Assembly: GCA_029207755.1 (NCBI GenBank)
Contig: JARCOQ010000005.1
Location: 58,477,414 to 58,541,413, forward strand
Source: Chamaea fasciata
Lineage: Eukaryota; Chordata; Aves; Passeriformes; Sylviidae
Direction of reading: 5' to 3'
Length of the DNA stretch: 64,000 nucleotides
The first letter of the stretch is position 1; each line of letters begins with the position of its first letter. Position numbers and translations under genes: made by a program. Positions 1-12,099 of the stretch are shown here, piece after piece. The notes below the pieces were generated by a model. The model had not been told where the DNA came from, searched no databases, and was given only the letters and a program-made list of their open reading frames with translations.

Positions 1-3000
1 CTGAAGCTCTGCAGCTGAGCTGGGCTAGCTAAAGCTTTCAAGACCTCACACAACACACGGGTTAAAAATTATAGAAAATTAAATCCTCACTGAGTGAATC
101 CCACCATCTCTTGTGCCTGGAGAACCAAGCCATCACTGTGTAAGTGAAAAAAAAAAAAATAGCTGTCAAACAAGACTGAGTAGAAACTATAAAATTGTTT
201 TACTGCTATTTAAACTCTGTCAATGTTTCCCTTTTTTTTATACAGCTCAGTGGCCTTCTGGCTCCTTAAGCAGTGAACAGAGCTCTGAATTGCAAATGGA
301 ATAAGATTTATGATTACTTACTTCAGCATAGGTCCTTCTGGTGTCAGAATCTGAAGGGAATCAAATACATTTAGGTAACCCAATACATCACTGTGACAGT
401 TACATGGCCATAATTAAACAAATAGTAGTAACTATAATGCAAAAGCAGTGTGTGTGTGTAGTCTCTAAAAAAATTAAACCTTGGACAAGAATGCATGCAC
501 AATCTATTCACTGACTCTAAATCAAGAATGTCTGTTAGGCATAAGTATCTTGAGCAAAGATTGTCAAGATGCCACATCTGCAAAACACTGTCTGTGTTAT
601 TAGAAAACTGTATCTTGACAGATGTCTAAGAGAGAAAGGCACTGCCTGTTGGAATATCAGCCAACCACTGAGTCATGTAACTTTTGGTCAAGAATTGTAT
701 AACAATCATTGGGAACAGCATGATCTTTATGTTCCAAAATGAACTAGTTACGTGTGTACCATTGTTTCACAACTAGATATACAGAATTTGTCTGGCATTC
801 TCTAATGCTTTGTTTGCAAGTCTTATCTTGCTATCATCAAAGAAAACAAACCAGGAATGCCTGTATAGGATCAAGTATCCAGCTCTTGAGGCCAGTTCTG
901 AGCAGTGGGCCAGCATCCCCAGGCCAGCTCCCCCCCATCTTTGCTGAGCATGACACCATATGGTGTGGAATATCCCCTTGGGATCAGCTGTCCTAGCTGT
1001 GTCCCCTCCCAGCTCCTTGTTTTGTATCCAGATGTCAGCACAGGCTGCCAGTCAGATCAGATCGCGGTGATATTGCAATATACCTTTCCAGTTGTTAAGA
1101 GTTTTTAAAATTGCTGTTCCAACATGCACTCTGGTACCTTGTTCCTTGCCAGCATAATTCTCAGTCACATTAATACTGAGCAATAACAAGATTTAGCACC
1201 ATTGCTAGCAAAATTTAATAGTCTCAAGAATCTCCTTTGCTAAGCACGACTAAAAGAGGCAGTGAGCAGTGAAAGCAGCAGTGAGTAGGCTCGTGCTTCT
1301 AGATCTGGGGTCTTCTGGCATCATTGTCAAGGGACGTCTAAGAAACCTGTGGGAAGCTCGAGGTTGCCTGATGCTGTTGGGAATAGACAGGAGGCCTTAA
1401 CTTCTAGCAAGGCTAGCAGAGCTAAAGAGCTCTGTCAGTTCTCTTTGATTAAAGGGGCCCTTGGAGGTTTTGTTCCAGCTGACACTGATTAGGGAGGGCC
1501 TGGTCCCCCACCTCAGCCTGAGGGCTATATAAGAACTGGGCCTAAAACACCCAGAATTCTGGGGGCATTTGGTGTGGGAAGGGCTGGAGCTTTATCTCAC
1601 AGCAGCACACACTTCCTCAGCAGTGGTGAGAGTGTGTGGCAAGCTGTTGTTCTCAGGAGCTTTTAGAAAAACCTCTTCTCTGATGCTGTAGGTCTCAACC
1701 CCAACAGAAGGTGGGCACTGATGTGGAGCAGAGGGATACACCTTTTGAAATGTTTCAGTGAGCAAAGGAGCTGCAGGAGGATGTTAGTGTGTTATGCATC
1801 ATCAGGGGTTGTGAAAGAAACGGGATCTTCTCTGAGGCCCTACAGCTTCAAGAAACCATGGAGTGATGCACTAAAGGAGGGGCAGGCTGAGTCTATCTGT
1901 CTGGGATGTAAAAACTCTCAGGATGGTGGAGAGCCTGCAGAAGCCTCTCTGGCCCTCTGATTATTGATGCCTGCTGCTTTTTCATGTGGGCATGAAAAGC
2001 TCTCTAATTACTGGAGAGACCTGGATACCATCAAAAATGTTACATATGGCTCTGGAGTGGTGGTGAAGAGGAGTAAGAGGCCATCTGGTATATCCTCAGC
2101 CCCATTGGTCAGCCATGATAGGGTTTTGGTTTCTATGACCATGGTTTGCCCTTTGAGGCCTAAATGTTGCCTGGAAGAGCTGAGATAACGCAGGACTAAG
2201 GTGGAGGGGGTGGGGGGGGGGGGCATTCTTGCCAACAGGATGGTGAAGCTGGTAAGAGCTTTAAACAAAGAATGATGAGGAAGAGAGGATGACAGTCAAA
2301 TGAAGATGTGATTCATGTGTTTATCAAGCAAATTATGAGGGCTTATGCAAACAGAGGGGACTTCATCATCAACTTGGGTGTCACCCAAGTACATGAATGT
2401 AAACACAAGGTTCAGGAAGGATTCCCTTGCTTTCTAAACTTTGAAATGAAATCTTAATAATTACCAAGTACATTGGTGTTACCCGTACTGATGATCATGG
2501 GCAAATATTTTTTGCTCAGGCTCAAGGATTAACCTTGGGGGGCCTCCCCACTCAAAGGAGGAATCTCTCTACACACTCCCACAAGGCCTCCCTGCTGGAA
2601 GGTGGGGCTATGCCTTTATAGCACAAAGTGACTGCTTGTCAGTCATATGTTGCTAGGCTAGTCACTGCCATGCCAGCTTTATTTTTAAATAAGATGTTGT
2701 CACTTGTTTGTTTTTCGGCTTCTGTAAACATCTCTCTTTCACATCCTTGTCCGTGTCAGTCTTTGTCAGGAAACATCTATCTTTCACATTCCTGTGATGG
2801 GTTTAATTTAGGATTGTTGGTTAGGCTGATCTCAGCTTCCTTCAACACTTAAAACAGTGTTTTTACTGGAAATGAGCTCCATTGAAATGGAGTTCAGGAT
2901 TTTGAAAGGAGAAAAGAAGCCAAAAGCTAGGACTGCTGTCCTGGACTTCAAAAGGCTTCAGCATGTTCAGGGATCTGCTTGGGTGAATCCACTTGATATG

Positions 3001-4657
3001 ATCCTGAAAAGAGAATAGGTCCAGTGTTGGGAAAGATGAAAGTTTGACAAGAAAGTTTCACAGATATGATGCTTGGCAGAAAGCTCTCTGAGAACAGAAT
3101 AGAGATGGAAGCAAGTTTTGATATAGAAGAATAAAAGATGTCTAAATTAAGAATTGCTGAGTCAGTCATTACTGGACAACTAAGAAAGCAAAGGTTAAGT
3201 CGAGCTGGAAGGAGGTTTTATGGCTAGAGGAAAGGATGTGTTGACCACAAACAAAGAAGATGTTTTTACCAAACAGAAACAGGTCTTAAGAAAAGCAGAA
3301 GATACCATAGGCAAACAAACATGACAATGTAACAAGTACAAAAAAGGTCTAAGAATTTTCCACTGCAAGAAAACAAAACAAAACAAAACAAACCTTTAAG
3401 CTTAAACTGTAACATACTAAGCTCAATGTGATTGGATAGTAATGACCATAATATGGTAATGATAATAGTTGTCATAGTCTATTGGTAATGGTAAAAGCAT
3501 TGTGTATGATGCTGATTGTTATTATGTGCTAAGATGCTCAGAAAAAAAAAATATATAATGTATTGTAGCCAGAACTAAAGGGGCTTCAGGCTTGCCTATA
3601 AGCTGTAGCTGGCAGCTTTAGGCGTCTCTGTTGCCCACTACCCATTAATGCTCTAACATCTTCTATACAATAAACAGCATTCTGAAGAGCTGCTTGTTGT
3701 CCAGACATCCTTTGTCGACATATCTTCCACAGTCCAGAAAGACTGTTTTTGATTGGTTGGATTTTTCTGTATCTCACAAGGAATTCACTTTCTACAAGTT
3801 CAAGAATGGCTCGTTTTGTTGTGCAGGAGAACCTGCAAGGATGTCAGGAGGGTTTGCACGAATGTGCAAGGAGAGCTTGACTGAACTCAAGCATGAAAAG
3901 GAAGCATACATGAGGTGGACATAAGCACAGGTGACTCAGAAGTAACCGTATAACTCTGCAAGGATGAGTTAGGAAAACCAAATCCATCTGGTCAAGGGAT
4001 GTGAATGGCAATAAGAAGTGCTTCTACAATAGAAAATGTGCACCCACCCCTGAATGTGACTGGGACCTGGTAGAAAACAGTGCTGCAGTGGGCCATCACA
4101 AAAGGTATCCTAAAGGTGGGTGATTTCAAGTAGAACTTAGGCAGAATTTAATGCTAGGTTTTGGTCACAGAGATGTACGTGTTAGCATGGGGGATTGTGG
4201 AACCTGAGCATACAACATGTGCTGCCACTAACAATGCAGTCTGTGTGTGCTCTTTGTAAGGGCTTGTTCCCATGGGAATGTGAGAGAGTGTAACGCTTTC
4301 AGCAAACCTCAGTGTGTACCCTCTAGAACATTCAGTATTGTACAGTAAGAGATGGATAGATTTGTTTTACTTGGAAGAATACTGTAAAGATGTGAGGAAC
4401 AATGAACAACAAGGCCATTGAACCTTGCCACAGAACTCTGTACAGCAGTGGCTCCACCAGAGAGGACTGTCTTGGTGTGCTGCATTACATGTTTCCCAGC
4501 ATTGCAGGAGACATGTAAGACTAACTTTTAAAACCACCTTTTTCTCTTAAGCATCTTGTGCTTTTTTTTTTTCCTTTTGAGATCCAACAGAACCAGAACT
4601 TCACACTACAAAGCAAACATAGAAAGGTTTAAGTTCTCAATGCCTTATTTGCCTTAG
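1..4657. other. Intergenic, no gene supported
   Basis: AT-rich spacer. It contains a G run (about 2208-2223) and a hairpin-forming inverted repeat ACTTGGGTG/CACCCAAGT at 2372-2390. Open frames are all short (under 90 codons) and lack domains. In human the next known genes beyond AMN1 lie further out, consistent with spacer. Confidence 0.6.
1526..1533 (+). promoter_or_regulatory. TATA-box-like site without a recognised gene
   Basis: TATATAAG in a GC-richer context (GGGCTATATAAGAACTGGG), with no coding exon recognised downstream. It could belong to an old LTR or a non-coding transcript. Confidence 0.2.
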
Positions 4658-4795
4658 TCTTTATAATGCAGTTTGGGTTGAAAGGGATCTTTAAAGGTCA
4701 TCTAATGCAACATCCGTGCAATGAGCGGGCACATGTTTAACTAGATCAGGTTTCCACTGAGCTTGATCAGGTTTCCATCCAGCCCAGTACGGACT
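4658..4795 (-). mobile_element. CR1 LINE 3' fragment, minus strand
   Basis: On the plus strand it reads as the reverse complement of the CR1 3' region: TTTGGGTTGAAAGGGATC, then AAAGGTCATCTAATGCAACA, then CTAGATCAGGTT. The copy is diverged. Confidence 0.75.
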
Positions 4796-4809
4796 GGATA
4801 ATTATATAG

Positions 4810-5050
4810 TTAGGTAGATTGAAAATAGCTTCAACTTCTGAGTTCAAAGGATCAGTAGCATGAAGACAAGCTGGAGATCAGCCCCTTGCGTCAATAATGA
4901 GGTCATATCACTCAACATCTTCCTTAATGACCTTGACAATGTGACATGCAAAGTGCATGCTCACAAGTTTGTAGATGATTCAAAACCGGGAATAGTGATT
5001 GATGTTACTGATTGTTCCCAAAAGTGGGTAAAAATAAAGAAAAACCCTTA
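4810..5050 (+). mobile_element. CR1 LINE reverse-transcriptase remnant, plus strand
   Basis: The frame encodes a decayed NIFLNDLDN...HKFVDDSKPG stretch, matching the CR1 reverse-transcriptase region NIFINDLD...KFADDTKLG. The start is approximate. It is truncated and without function. Confidence 0.7.
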
Positions 5051-5509
5051 ACACCAACTAAGAAGCAGGTATTCTTTATTCAATGCTAGATACACAAGTG
5101 GATATCTCCTCTGAAATATTGTGCATGCTGAATAAAGAAAAGCTCCTGTTTAAATACTGAATTTTACATGCATATTCATTGTTTTTTCCAGAATAAACAT
5201 ACATATGATAATAATTTCCCTGAAATAATTAACATATTTTCCCACCCCTTTATGCACATATTCTTCTATCCTGGGGCATCTCTTAGGTGGTCCCTGGTGG
5301 TTGACCCCAAAGTGATCCCTGACTGCCTGGTGAACTGGTAAAAGTTGGCACATGGGCTCGTTGCTGTCCAGTTCTTCATGCAGAATGGAAATTGTGCAGT
5401 TCATAGGCCAGTGGTTTTTGAAGAATAAGTATGGTGTTCACCCACCAGGTGCAGATGATTTTTCATGGGGCAACATCATGGTGTCCCTTTGAATAGGGAC
5501 CACAGACAG

Positions 5510-5630
5510 ATTGGAGAAATCAGCAGATAGGAACCTAATGGAGCTCAGCCAAGGCAAGTGCTCTTCTGCACCTGGGGAGGAATAACCCCATATACCAGCA
5601 CAAACTGAGGTCTCACTCTTTGCAGAGACT
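5510..5630 (+). mobile_element. CR1 LINE fragment, plus strand
   Basis: GGAACCTAATGGAGCTCAGC, then GCACCTGGGGAGGAATAACC and CCAGCACAAACTGAGG, match the CR1 region downstream of the 4810-5050 piece. The two may be one copy split by about 400 bases of other sequence (5050-5440). Confidence 0.7.
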
Positions 5631-7267
5631 CTATGTTTGAGCACCTCCTGAGTCACTCTTTATAGCCTGATGCTTTATCAGTACAGTTTCTCCACATGTT
5701 CAGGCTGAAGTCCTTCCTGCAGCTGCCTGCAGTCAAATCAGTGTAAGAGCAGCATGTGCCTGTTTCTTGGGATAATCTGATTGCAGTTTGAGATACAGCA
5801 TAGGTGTGTAAAGTTTGGCAGTTCATGAGCTGCTTCAGAAGCAGCTCCTGAGGTTAAACAGTTGAAGTCACTGGGCTAGTAATTATTTAATTGCTTTCAG
5901 CTGAGAAGCTGAGGAACAGTAAACCTATGCTCAGCACAACCCTAGCCATATTACTACTCACTTCCAGACTCACTGATGGAGAAAGTGAACTGAATCTTGT
6001 GAAAAATAGGAAGAGAATTGGTTTCTTGTCAGCCAGGCCTGTGTGCACTTTAGGTTTGTCACTCAGGCCCACAGAATACCTCAGTACTGTGATAAATAGG
6101 TATGATTCATGCTGATAAAATTGAAACAGTAATCGATATTTAAAAAAATAATAAATAGTAGTTAAAATGTAACTTTTAAGGAGGAGAGGGAGGAGGAAGT
6201 CCCCCCCCTTCTCCAGCAGGTGTTCAGTAGAGAGTGGAAGACAGGAAGAAACTGAGATAAGAGTAACTAAAATTATCTGGGAGACAGGGATACTTGGGGA
6301 ACCTCCAGGAAAGTGTTAATAACATGAGATTTATTGCCTGGGAGACAGGAGATTAGGGGGAACTCCAGGAAAACTGCTAATTATATGAAATTTATGGCCT
6401 TAATGTACAAATTTGGTATTCAAAGACATAATATAGGTTTAATACGCATGTGTAATCAAAGGGGTTGCTGAAAGGACACGCGAGGAAGATGATGAGCCTT
6501 GCTCCCTACGACCCTCAAAGGTGGGAGACCCCCTAAAAGGGGATGGTGAAGCATGCGCAGTAAAGACGGTGATGGGCGGTGATGTAGATCTTATGAATTG
6601 AAAATAGGAGGGGATGGGAGGTGACACACAGTATAAAAAGGTTCATTTTGGAACATCTTATTTGTACGGGGGACAGGAGATCAAGTCCTGCTCTGTACCC
6701 TGCAGTATGTATCCCGCGGTATAAATTTGCTAATGTATTATTATGTATTATTTTTAGAAGCAATATATTATTTACTATTAGCAAATTATTGTAACTTTTA
6801 AGCTGCTCAAATTAAAATTGCTGCTATATTTAATTTTGTTTGGGTTTTGTTTTTTTTTTTGTTTTGTTTGTTTGGTTTTTTTTTTTGATTGGAAATTAGG
6901 CAGCACATACATTTATAATGGTACCACACAGTTTGCTACAGCTTTATCATGTCTCCTGACCTCAGGAAAGGGATCTCCAGGGAGGCCTGTCAATGAAACC
7001 AGGAGTTTGTAATTAACACATGTGAATTAAAGTATTGACATGATTATAACTTTAAAAAAAATACAGACTTCAATTTCAGTATAACGGAAGATAGCTAACA
7101 ATGGGAAGTAAATTTAGTAAACAAAACTGGTAAAACAGGAAGACAAGAAGCTGGATGTAATATACACCTATACCCTTGTACAGGAAAGAGATATGGCTGG
7201 TTTTGCATCTACAATAGGTTAAAATAGCTTGATGAACTGTATACCTGACCTCTTGCTTATTGAATAC
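5631..7267. other. Intergenic, repeat-derived
   Basis: Apart from the LTR-like insertion (6168-6802) I see T-rich simple sequence at about 6833-6890 and otherwise nothing recognisable. Confidence 0.55.
6168..6802 (+). mobile_element. LTR-like insertion bounded by 13-bp direct repeats
   Basis: TGTAACTTTTAAG occurs at 6168-6180 and 6790-6802. Between them lie a CpG-containing, promoter-like sequence with TATAAAAAG at 6632-6640 and two imperfect copies of a roughly 65-base unit (CTGGGAGACAGG... at about 6280 and 6340). I cannot place conventional LTR ends. The 13-bp repeats could be a long target duplication, terminal repeats or chance. Confidence 0.5.
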
Positions 7268-7914
7268 TGTAATAGATGTACTGGATAAAATTCGTATATT
7301 AAATTTGTGTGTGTAAAATTATACATTGGAATTGAAAAACCCCAGATTCCTGGAAACGGTCTGAGGGCGTCTCCAAAAGTTCCAAAGTCTTTTTTTAGCT
7401 TGGAGGTGCCACCTCAACATTTGCAGAAGAGATAATGTGGAAACGGCTCATTAATCACGGGCGGACCACATCTTCACAGTCACTCAAAGGATCTGATACC
7501 GATCTTGGTGGAGATTAACAGATGATTGCATCAAGCCTCCCAACAGAAAATTCGGAGACTCTCCTTTTGGACTTTCATACAACTCTTCAGGAAGTTCTTT
7601 CAAAACCATTCCTCCGGGGGTGTAGGACATTTCGGCGATTGTATTGTTTGTATGATGTCATGTTTTTGTGGTGAATCCGCATTCTTTGTGGCAGTCGTGC
7701 TTTCACCTCAGGGAAGAAAAACGGTATAAAACACCTACCCTGACACCCCGAATTTGTAGGCAGTACCCCGGAGAAGCACCTTTTGCTGCTCCTGGATTGT
7801 CCATCCAGGATTCGATCCATGTTGTCCTGATTTATTGTGGCGTCTCAAAATTAATTTTCGAAATTGTCAAATAAATCCTTGGATTTTTGAATTGGCTCGT
7901 GATTATTTATAACA
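7268..7914 (+). mobile_element. Solo LTR, family B (5-bp TSD AATAC)
   Basis: 647 bp from TGTAATAGATG to TTTATAACA, flanked by AATAC at 7263-7267 and 7915-7919. It contains TATAAA at 7725-7730 and AATAAA at 7870-7875 in the order expected of U3-R-U5. It is CpG-rich against its surroundings, which suggests a fairly recent insertion. A 5-bp duplication is usual for ERVL-type elements, but the class is inferred. Confidence 0.85.
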
Positions 7915-7971
7915 AATACTAACCAAAAAAGGAAAGAGGAAATTGTAGTAAAAATGCTGTTTAAACCCACT

Positions 7972-8300
7972 GAAATCTTGTCTTGGTTTGGGAAGACAGG
8001 TATCTGCCAGGTAAAAGCTGGAGTTTCCTTTGGAATGGAGAGTGTAAACACCCCCCCCCCCCCGCCTTTTTTTTCCAATTATAAATTTACAATCAGAGGC
8101 TCTTAGGCAAAGATTTGGAAAATAGGAATAGCAGTTCTTTACTAGTATGTATTACAAAGCAAACAAACAAACAAACAAACGAAAAACCCCCCAAACAACT
8201 ACAGCATTAATAACAAAAGAAAACAGTACCAAGAACCTTGAGGGGTTTGTTTCACAAAACCAGGGCAGTTCAGTTTCGGTGCCCCAGCAGGATCCTCAGA
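7972..8300. mobile_element. Probable endogenous-retrovirus fragment
   Basis: The sequence from about GTCTTGGTTTGGGAAGACAG to the 5' edge of the family A LTR resembles a repeat I recall from passerine genomes. It contains a C run (about 8050-8062) and an AAAC simple repeat (about 8160-8180). I see no open reading frame or defined ends. The identification is from memory only. Confidence 0.35.
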
Positions 8301-8305
8301 GCACC

Positions 8306-8918
8306 TGAAACATTAATTTTGAAGAATTAAAGATTTTAGTTAAACCAGATATTGCTGAAGTAAGACAGATAGACTTACTTCCCTTTTGATAAGCAGAAGC
8401 GGGACTTAAGGAACTGATAAATCATGAGGCCTGTCAACTTATGTTTGTGCATTCTGACTAATCAATAGGCTTCAAGAAGGACAATGAATTCATAAATCAA
8501 ATACTCCTGGGAAAACAGGATTCAGTTGTCACACAACACTAAAAGGTAAAAAGTCAAAGCGAAGAAGACTCACTTACTTCATCATTTTGAGACCCTGCCC
8601 CATAAAAAAGACCACCGACCCATTTCAAAGAACAAACCACATGCATGCTTAATAGCTTTTGGCTAATTACCATACGAAGCGGGGCATGGGATGTACTAAA
8701 GTCATGAATATACATTTGTGTTTTGGGTATTCAATACTTCTGTACATAAAAAGACCCTGTGATCTTCTGTAGGGGCGCGTGTGTTTGGGAGCTATCCCGC
8801 ACGCTGCCCAGCATCGTAATTAAACATACACTTTCTAACTTTAAACTGTTAGAGAGTCTTTTGTCCGTCATAGTTGGATATCGGCATTAGGGTGATATTC
8901 ATATTTTTTAATAATTCA
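8306..8918 (+). mobile_element. Solo LTR, family A copy 1 (4-bp TSD CACC)
   Basis: 613 bp beginning TGAAACATT and ending AATAATTCA, flanked by CACC at 8302-8305 and 8919-8922. It has a TATA-like ATAAAAAG at 8746-8753 and a polyadenylation-type ATTAAA at 8819-8824. The same sequence recurs at 21116-21725 with a different duplication. TG...CA ends with a 4-bp duplication fit a class I (gammaretrovirus-like) endogenous retrovirus. No internal genes remain. Confidence 0.9.
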
Positions 8919-9794
8919 CACCAAGCTGAAACAGTGAAAAGTCCCGGGCTGGTAGCTGGGATGGCAGGGTGTCCCGGCAGGCAGGGGCAGGATGTCCCGG
9001 CAGCGCAGGGGGTGCAGGGTCACCCTGTAGCAAGAGGAGGAGCGCCGAAGAAGCCGAAGGCGAGGCAGGGCTGGCCCAGCTCCCGTGGGTGGCAGAGAAA
9101 GCTCAGGATTCAGGCCGAACCGGTGATAGTAGATTTCCCAGGACTGGATCCCTTTGGCCACAGTGAAACTCTTCCAGCCAGCAACAGCCCAGCCATTCTC
9201 TCTCCCCAAACGCCGAAAAAAGAACAGCCCCAGCTGCCTCAAGCTCTGTCTTTTACCTGCGTTGTCTCCCCCTTCCAACTTTGTCCACCTCTTTGTTTTG
9301 GCTAAGTACTCTCAAGTATCCAACGCGTGGTCTCCTTGGTAACTTATGGGGAAAAAATTCTTTAGAGAAAGAAGGAACAAACCTAACCCCCAACAGAAAT
9401 GGTTCTAGAGAAGCATTTCAAAGAGCACAGGCTCTAATGCTTTCTCTCATCTGGGTTGATAAATGCTTTTTTAACAGACAAAAATTGTTTGTTGGCCTTT
9501 GTTTCAATAACTGGCTCATGATGACTGAATAGCATTGCAAGAACAAATATTTAATTATGTGCATGAGGTGTCTCAGCCAAACTGGTCACATACAAGCAAT
9601 TTTTCTTTAGGGGATTTTATAGCTTTCCCCATAATGGTACAATTTGAATCATCCTATTACTACTAATGGATATTTCTAATTATCCAATCACAAAGTATAT
9701 TTTGTAGGCCTTGCAGCATCATCATGCATCAGCATCCTTGTGGTTTATTTGTGAATCCAGATGTTTCAGCTGTTGACTTAACAAAGTTATCAGG
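8919..9794. other. GC-richer spacer between two LTRs
   Basis: 8935-9300 is GC-richer, with overlapping open frames on both strands (143 and 120 codons). One begins inside the LTR and neither shows a domain, so I treat them as non-coding. The rest is AT-rich. Confidence 0.5.
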
Positions 9795-10351
9795 TGTTAC
9801 AATCTGCCAGCCAAGTGTAATGGTTGGCTTTTGCTATAATATATTTGCTTTTGCAAGTCATTGTAAATTGTAACCACTTCTGTAGATATAGTGCAAATTA
9901 TAATTGCTTTTGTGAACTGTATAACTAAAATTGTGCTTGAAGCAAGGTTATCACAAGGTGTAAGCGTGCCTGCAAAAGATGTATCACAAGATATGACTGC
10001 TCTTGCAAAATGTGTAACCAAGATAGCGCAGGCAGGGAACAAGATAACAAAAGGAAAATACCAAGTCTAAAGTGGCATCAGAAGACCATCCCAGACTGCC
10101 TCTCTGATGGACCCTCGGAGACTGTAGCCATGGACTTACGCAGTCCTGTGGCAACCTGAGGTGGAGCTGTGGTGAACGGAAATGTGCAGTCTTTGGAGAA
10201 TTAATGCAGCTGCAACAGTATAAAGGACTGCTTGCTGAAGAATTGGGTGTGCTTCTGGCTGTTGCACACACCCAGCACTGTTACTTTTGCCTTATTGATC
10301 TGTCCCTTTTTAAACTCTTAAAATTTTGAGGAATGGGCTTAGTTTCTCACA
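9795..10351 (+). mobile_element. Solo LTR, family C (5-bp TSD TCAGG)
   Basis: 557 bp from TGTTACAATC to TTTCTCACA, flanked by TCAGG at 9790-9794 and 10352-10356. TATAAA is at 10219-10224. The last 50 or so bases (GTCCCTTTTTA... to TTTCTCACA) resemble the end of the family D LTRs, so these may be related lineages. Confidence 0.8.
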
Positions 10352-10916
10352 TCAGGCATCAGCAGCAACCTGTGCTTCTCTTAGATATGGATCCTTCAGG
10401 TAATTTTGTGAGAACGGGCATTTCCTTCTGTTAGTCAATCACATGTTCTTTTTTAGTAGGGGTAGGTGGCGAGTCTTGGGTCCAAAGATGATGATGCATT
10501 GTTTTTATATTCATAATGCTGCTAGCTTGTAAGGACTGTGTGGTCTCAATTTATACCACACCACCTAGGCAGAAATGTAAAAAGCGTTATAAATTATGTC
10601 AAACAACTAGGTCTATTGAGTTACCAGCAATTTAATTGAACGACAATTGGATATAAATGAATACAATTTAGTAAATATATTCAAGTATATGTATATATTT
10701 GGCAGTAATTAATTAAGTATGATTAAGGTTTGGATAAAGCATAAGCAAAACCAACCCGGGTACAGGGAGGGCTTCTCACCCTACCTCACGTACAAACAGA
10801 GCAATTCAAAATTAAACTTATATACTATATGCTAATATATATTCATCAGTGTTTCCCGTAAATTCCCTCCTATTTCCTATCTCTCTTGATACATTACTTA
10901 TCTCAAAACTACATCC
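10352..10916. other. AT-rich spacer, nothing certain
   Basis: Possibly repeat-derived, but I cannot define an element. Confidence 0.4.
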
Positions 10917-11738
10917 TGTGAAATGTGGGGTTGTGTTTCGTATCAGCTAGAAAAAGGTGGCCTGTGTAGTTGTAGTTGTGAAATGTGTGGAACGAGGCCA
11001 TGGGACAGTTATAAAAATTAGTTTTAATGAACAAACGGAAAAAGCATGGAAACAGGCTTTTTGGACAAATATTTTGCATGCTTATGAGTAAATAATGTGA
11101 GATTTAAAGTTTTCACAATATAAGTTTTAAGGGGTTTTTTAAGGCCTTTAACATGTAGAATAAAAGAATGCAGAAGCATTATTATTTGCTTTGAAAATAA
11201 AATTATTATAAGCTATAAGCTGCTTTGTAATAAGAGGTTTTGAACTATAGGTATAGAATGTATAAAAGGAGTTGTAATCAGCTAAATAAAAGACGGAAGT
11301 GAGCTTATCTCAAACTAAAAACTGATGATCCTGGAAAGGGAAGCTGGACCTCACCATCACTGATGTATGATCCTGGTGAGGGAAGCTAGATACCACCATC
11401 ACTAATTTACAACCCTGGGTTGCAGAAATTCGATGTCACTAATAGGAACTGATCACAGTGGGGTATAGAAATTGGAAATAGAAACTAGGAGGAAACCACA
11501 AAAAAAAAAAAAAAAAACAAAAAAAAAAAAAAAAAAAAAACAAAAAAAAACTGCTGAGAAGTGCTTATGAAGATGCTCAGTAAATACCAGCAAAAATTAG
11601 TAGCCAGCGTGCAGTTGGAGGGGAAACCCCTTCTATACCCAGCGTGCTGCTTTGCTCACACTTTACCATTTGAATTAACGAATTAATAAATTGATTGTTC
11701 CTTGTTATATTGGCTGAGTCAAGCTCTTCTTCCTTCCA
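10917..11738 (+). mobile_element. Candidate decayed LTR element
   Basis: It has TATAAAAGG at about 11261, AATAAA motifs, two imperfect 50-base repeats (GATCCTGG...CACCATCACT at about 11326-11402) and an A-rich tract at 11498-11550. A possible boundary is TGTGAAATG...CTTCCA with ATCC at 10913-10916 and 11739-11742, but this short match is weak evidence. Confidence 0.35.
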
Positions 11739-12099
11739 ATCCTGTATCCTATTTTTACATGTAACATCTGCAAAGGGACCAACTTATTTCCTTTATTGCT
11801 TTTTAACAGTAATTTTCTAAACAGTTACAATTTAGTTAGCACGAATCATTTCCATTTATCACAAAAGAAAAAAAAAGAGACAAAATTAATTGCAGGACGA
11901 AAGAGCTGGCGGACGGCAGGCTCTTATCGCTGCAGATGGATGGCGGTGATAGGAAAGCCGGTGCTGTGGAATGCCCCCACTGGTGACAGCAAGGAGGGAA
12001 AGGGCCCTTAAAACCCCTGCGGCCCTTGCCCGAAGGCTCCCAGCCTGCCCTGTACTTCACCGTTAGGAGAACACTCTCTCCTAACTATTAAGCCCCGGA

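Noticed and set aside
8874..9305. 143-codon plus-strand frame and 120-codon minus-strand partner
   Set aside because: The plus frame starts inside an LTR, both lack domains, and the two overlap in GC-richer DNA.
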